In this document: piece by piece, positions 61,194-64,000 of the stretch
How positions within the stretch are numbered: the first letter of the stretch is position 1
How the letters are laid out: each line of letters opens with the position of its first letter
Origin: CAXMQZ01 sp963707075
Lineage (GTDB): Bacteria; Acidobacteriota; Thermoanaerobaculia; Multivoradales; JAHEKO01
Direction: 5' to 3'
Assembly (NCBI GenBank): GCA_963707075.1
Contig: CAVPOX010000004.1
Location: 310,001-374,000, forward strand
DNA length: 64,000 nt
Translations under genes and position numbers: made by a program
Notes under the pieces: model-generated
What the model was told of the DNA's origin: nothing
Databases searched by the model: none
The model's input: the letters and a program-made list of their open reading frames with translations, nothing else

Positions 61194-63248
61194 CTACTCA
61201 GCGGTTGCCAACTTCTCGCCCAGTCCGGCCACGTGCTCTGCACCTTCCAGCACCTGGAGACTCGAGTTTTCGAAGTCGCTGCCGATCTCCTCCATTCGTC
61301 CACCGAGGCAATTGGTGAGGAAACCCTCGGTGATGGCATAGAAGGACATGCGATTCTCCGGACGAACGAAACCGTGCCCTTCGTCGGGATAGTTGACATA
61401 GGTGACCGGCAGGCCCTTTTCCTTCATCGAGGCCGCGATCTGGTCGGATTCGAGCTTGGTGACCCGCGGGTCGTTCTCACCCTGACCGATGAGCAGAGGC
61501 ACCTGGATCGAGTCGACACGCGAGATCGCTGAGCGCTCCAGCATCGCCTCTCGCTCCTCGGGTACCGCCGGGTTGCCGACGAACTTGTACCACGAGGCAT
61601 CAAGAAAGGGTCCCCAGTAGTCCGGGAAACTCTCGATCAGGGTGGCCAGACTCGATGGACCCACCAGATCGACTCCACAGGCGAAGGTGTTGGGTGTGAA
61701 GGTAACTCCGATCAGCGTCGCGTATCCGCCATAGGAGCCGCCCATGATGGCGATGCGCTCCGGGTCGGCGATGCCGCGGTCAATCGACCACTGAACGGCG
61801 TCGATCAGGTCGTCGTGCATCTTGCCGGCGAACTCCCCGATAGCTGCATTGGTGAACTCCTTGCCGAAGCCGGTGGAGCCGCGGTAATTGACGCTGAGCA
61901 CCGCGTAGCCGCGATTTGCCAGCCATTGGTCCCAGGAGGAGAAACCGTAGGCGTCTCTTGCCCAGGGTCCACCGTGGACGGTCAGCACCATGGGAACCGG
62001 TGCATCGGGAATCCCGTCTCCGTCGGCATTGCTACCGGTGGGTAGCGTCAGGTACGAGACCAGGGAGAGCCCATCGCGAGCCGGGATCTCGACCGCCTGC
62101 ATGGGCTCGAGATCGAACCCGGCCAGATCGGGTCGGGTGTCGAACATCTTGCTCACCTGACCGGCGGAACGGTTGTAGACATAGTAGACGCCCGGGGCAT
62201 CGGGTGCGTCCGCGTAGAGCACAAACTTCGAGCCATCGTCTGTGGCAGCGAGAAACTGATAGTCGCCATTGATTTCCCTATTCAGGAGCTCGATGTCCTT
62301 GGCGGCATCCTCGGTCAGGGCGGTCCATTCAGAGCGCAGGTGGTTGACTGCGTAGGCCAGGGGCTCGAAGGATTCCGGATCGACCCAGACATCCGCGATA
62401 TCCGCCTGGTCACTCTCGGCCAAGACCGATAGGTCGCTGGTGTCCGCATTGATCTTCACCAGTGCGGCCTTGTCTCGCCCCCGACTGTCGATCAAGAAGA
62501 ATGAGGTGTTCCCACCATCGAAACCGACCGGCGTCGCGGTAATGACGTCCTCGGCGGGAATCTCTGTAAACGGATCCCAGTTGCCGTCCTCACCTGGCTG
62601 TACGACCGTCATGCCCCCATCGGGCTTCGGCTGCAAGGCGAACCGGGGCACCAGCTCGTTGTCGATCAGCCAGTCGGCGAACCCGGGATTTTCCGCCACC
62701 AGCGTCCTTTCATTGGCGGCGATCTCCACCTCGTAGAGATCGAAGAGCTGCGGGTCGCGCTCGTTGAGCCCGACCAGGACCACTCCCGGTCGAAATCGGC
62801 TGACCCCATACAGAACGGCTTTCTTGCCCTCTCCAACTGGGGTTAGATCCCGCACCTCGGCGGATTCGATATCGACGGCGTAAACGTGTTCGTTCTCGTT
62901 TCCGCCCTGGTCCTGGAGATAGAGGATCGATGTGCTGTCGCTGGCCCAGAGGTGCTGCTGAATACCGCGGCCGGTGTCTGCTGTAATGGGCCGAGCATCC
63001 TCGGGGCTGTCGGTGGGAGCGACCCAGATGTTTTGCACTCCGTCGCGCGGCGCCAGCCAGCTCAGAGTGCTGCCATCGGGGCTGATCCGCCCTTGCGAGC
63101 GATCGGCATTACCGAACAGGGCGCTGCGGGGAATCAGGGTCGCGGGCTCCGCTGAAGCCGTGTCTCCTGCTGGGTCAGCCTGTGGCTGACAACCCCAGCT
63201 GAACGCGGCAACGATCGTCAGAGTGATTGTGGGCTTGAACCGTCTCAT
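61194..63248 (-). CDS. S9 family prolyl-oligopeptidase-like lipoprotein
   Basis: 684 aa from the ATG at 63248, chosen because it starts a lipoprotein signal (ITLTIVAAFSWGC, lipobox Cys near 22). The N-terminal ~400 residues are a beta-propeller (SPDGSTLSWLAP; later blades with NIWVAPTDSPEDA). The C-terminal alpha/beta-hydrolase has HGGPWARD, nucleophile Ser505 in GGSYGGYATLIG, the acid in GENDPRV and the late His in DEGHGF. It resembles acylaminoacyl-peptidase/DPP-like enzymes and should cleave short peptides outside the cytoplasm. A longer start at 63332 would bury the lipobox and is less likely. It faces the VWFA pair with 70 bp between. Confidence 0.92.
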   Translation of the reverse strand: MRRFKPTITLTIVAAFSWGCQPQADPAGDTASAEPATLIPRSALFGNADRSQGRISPDGSTLSWLAPRDGVQNIWVAPTDSPEDARPITADTGRGIQQHLWASDSTSILYLQDQGGNENEHVYAVDIESAEVRDLTPVGEGKKAVLYGVSRFRPGVVLVGLNERDPQLFDLYEVEIAANERTLVAENPGFADWLIDNELVPRFALQPKPDGGMTVVQPGEDGNWDPFTEIPAEDVITATPVGFDGGNTSFFLIDSRGRDKAALVKINADTSDLSVLAESDQADIADVWVDPESFEPLAYAVNHLRSEWTALTEDAAKDIELLNREINGDYQFLAATDDGSKFVLYADAPDAPGVYYVYNRSAGQVSKMFDTRPDLAGFDLEPMQAVEIPARDGLSLVSYLTLPTGSNADGDGIPDAPVPMVLTVHGGPWARDAYGFSSWDQWLANRGYAVLSVNYRGSTGFGKEFTNAAIGEFAGKMHDDLIDAVQWSIDRGIADPERIAIMGGSYGGYATLIGVTFTPNTFACGVDLVGPSSLATLIESFPDYWGPFLDASWYKFVGNPAVPEEREAMLERSAISRVDSIQVPLLIGQGENDPRVTKLESDQIAASMKEKGLPVTYVNYPDEGHGFVRPENRMSFYAITEGFLTNCLGGRMEEIGSDFENSSLQVLEGAEHVAGLGEKLATAE

Positions 63249-63516
63249 GGATGTTCCTCCTCGGCGTGCTGCTTCGAGCTTTCCGACTTGGAGACTGTCG
63301 AGGATCTCCCGAGGACCCCGGATTTTGCCCATCAGCGTGATTTGACTTTCGATTGTGGCAAGAATACACCTATTGTGCTGTCCGAAACACCAGTTGGCGA
63401 GTCCACGTATTCATTGGGGTGAGGCACCGTAGCCGGGGTCGGAGGTTGCCCGGATGAAACGAGGGGACTCATCCCACCGACGCTGTTGCGTCAGGCCGTG
63501 ATGGAGGAGTTCGTCC

Positions 63517-64000
63517 CTAAGAGTGCTTCTCGATGAGCGCCTGGAATCTGGGGTCCTCACGGATGGGGTCCCAGGCAGGATCGAGTTTCAGAGCCCAGGT
63601 GGTGATCGCGCTGTCGTACTGGGCGTCGAGGAGGCGTTCTAGAAGCACCAGAGCTTCGTCGGGACGGTCCAGACTGGCATAGATCCTGGCGAGGCTCTCT
63701 TCAGCCTGGGGACCGGAGAAGCGGTCCATTTCCGTCAACTCGACGGCGAGTTTGGCTTCGCTGATGGCCTCCTCGTCCTCACCGAGGAACGCCAGGACAC
63801 CGGACAGCCATCCGTGCACCTGGGCATTGCCGGGGGCACCCTCGAGCAGGGCCGAGACCCGGGTCCTGGCGGCTTCGAGATCCGGTCTGGCTGCACCGGC
63901 ACCGTCCCGCAGTGCTTTCGCGAAGGCGACAACCAGCTGTTTGGCGGCGGTGACATAGGGCACCGGGCTCTCGACCGATTCGAATCCTTCGATGAGGCCA
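63517..64000 (-). CDS. C-terminal part of a TPR protein (5' end beyond the window)
   Basis: The frame is open to the right edge, and the GTG at 63963 is probably internal. The visible ~160 residues are TPR-like helices (GAARPDLEAARTRVSALLE, EEAISEAKLAVELTE, RIYASLDRPDEALVLLERL). They end LKLDPAWDPIREDPRFQALIEKH, which is the same closing pattern (WDPxRxDPRFQxLI) as the TPR kinases in this window. It is therefore likely the end of another kinase-TolB-TPR or stand-alone TPR protein. The 268-bp interval between it and the S9 gene shows no further gene. Confidence 0.75.
   Translation of the reverse strand, partial: GLIEGFESVESPVPYVTAAKQLVVAFAKALRDGAGAARPDLEAARTRVSALLEGAPGNAQVHGWLSGVLAFLGEDEEAISEAKLAVELTEMDRFSGPQAEESLARIYASLDRPDEALVLLERLLDAQYDSAITTWALKLDPAWDPIREDPRFQALIEKHS

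Overview
The window is GC-rich bacterial DNA, densely packed with genes and showing no phage, transposase, CRISPR, rRNA or tRNA signal. Its gene content points to the Acidobacteriota, plausibly a Thermoanaerobaculia-like lineage. The reasons are eleven intact PknB-type Ser/Thr kinases carrying C-terminal TolB-like/TPR or beta-propeller regions, two VWFA-related proteins of the type first described in Acidobacteria, long TPR proteins and several secreted peptidases. This assignment is inference; no marker gene is present.

Layout. 1-2956: end of a metallophosphatase/kinase-like fusion, then a papain-like protease fused to an alpha/beta-hydrolase. 3024-3185: first copy of a palindromic dispersed repeat. 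3214-5240: TPR protein and small membrane protein (minus strand). 5425-18477: six tandem paralogous kinase-TolB-TPR genes in one operon. 18484-20868: GH3 glycosidase. 21036-32469: an 11 kb minus-strand signalling cluster with two FHA-GAF-PP2C phosphatases, an FHA-cyclase, a cNMP-binding protein, a zinc-ribbon FHA protein, a transmembrane kinase, a DUF4382 lipoprotein, an FAD oxidoreductase, a poly-cysteine Fe-S protein and one unknown. 32658-34799: M3 peptidase. 34886-41287: two membrane kinases around a secreted protein. 41265-46128: M20 peptidase, unknown small protein, NhaC antiporter, TIGR04076 protein and aldo/keto reductase. 46129-46687: repeat-rich non-coding stretch. 46688-47479: an arsenite-methyltransferase-like gene with an in-frame UGA and a matching SECIS-type hairpin, very likely a selenoprotein. 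47703-53123: two convergent propeller kinases. 53299-56651: Mut7-C RNase-like protein, secreted unknown, glycosyltransferase-like membrane protein, a kinase remnant and a lipoprotein. 56721-61123: two coupled VWFA proteins. 61194-63248: S9 peptidase. 63517-64000: end of another TPR protein running off the right edge.

How the parts fit. Phospho-signalling dominates. The tandem kinases are soluble and differ most in their TPR regions, which suggests diversification of partner recognition. The 21-32 kb cluster holds writer (kinase), readers (three types of FHA protein) and erasers (PP2C) of phosphothreonine, plus maker and binder of a cyclic nucleotide, alongside a flavoprotein and an Fe-S protein. 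A redox-linked signalling circuit is a reasonable hypothesis. The strongest single novelty is the selenocysteine-containing methyltransferase, because it implies a selenocysteine decoding system elsewhere in this genome.
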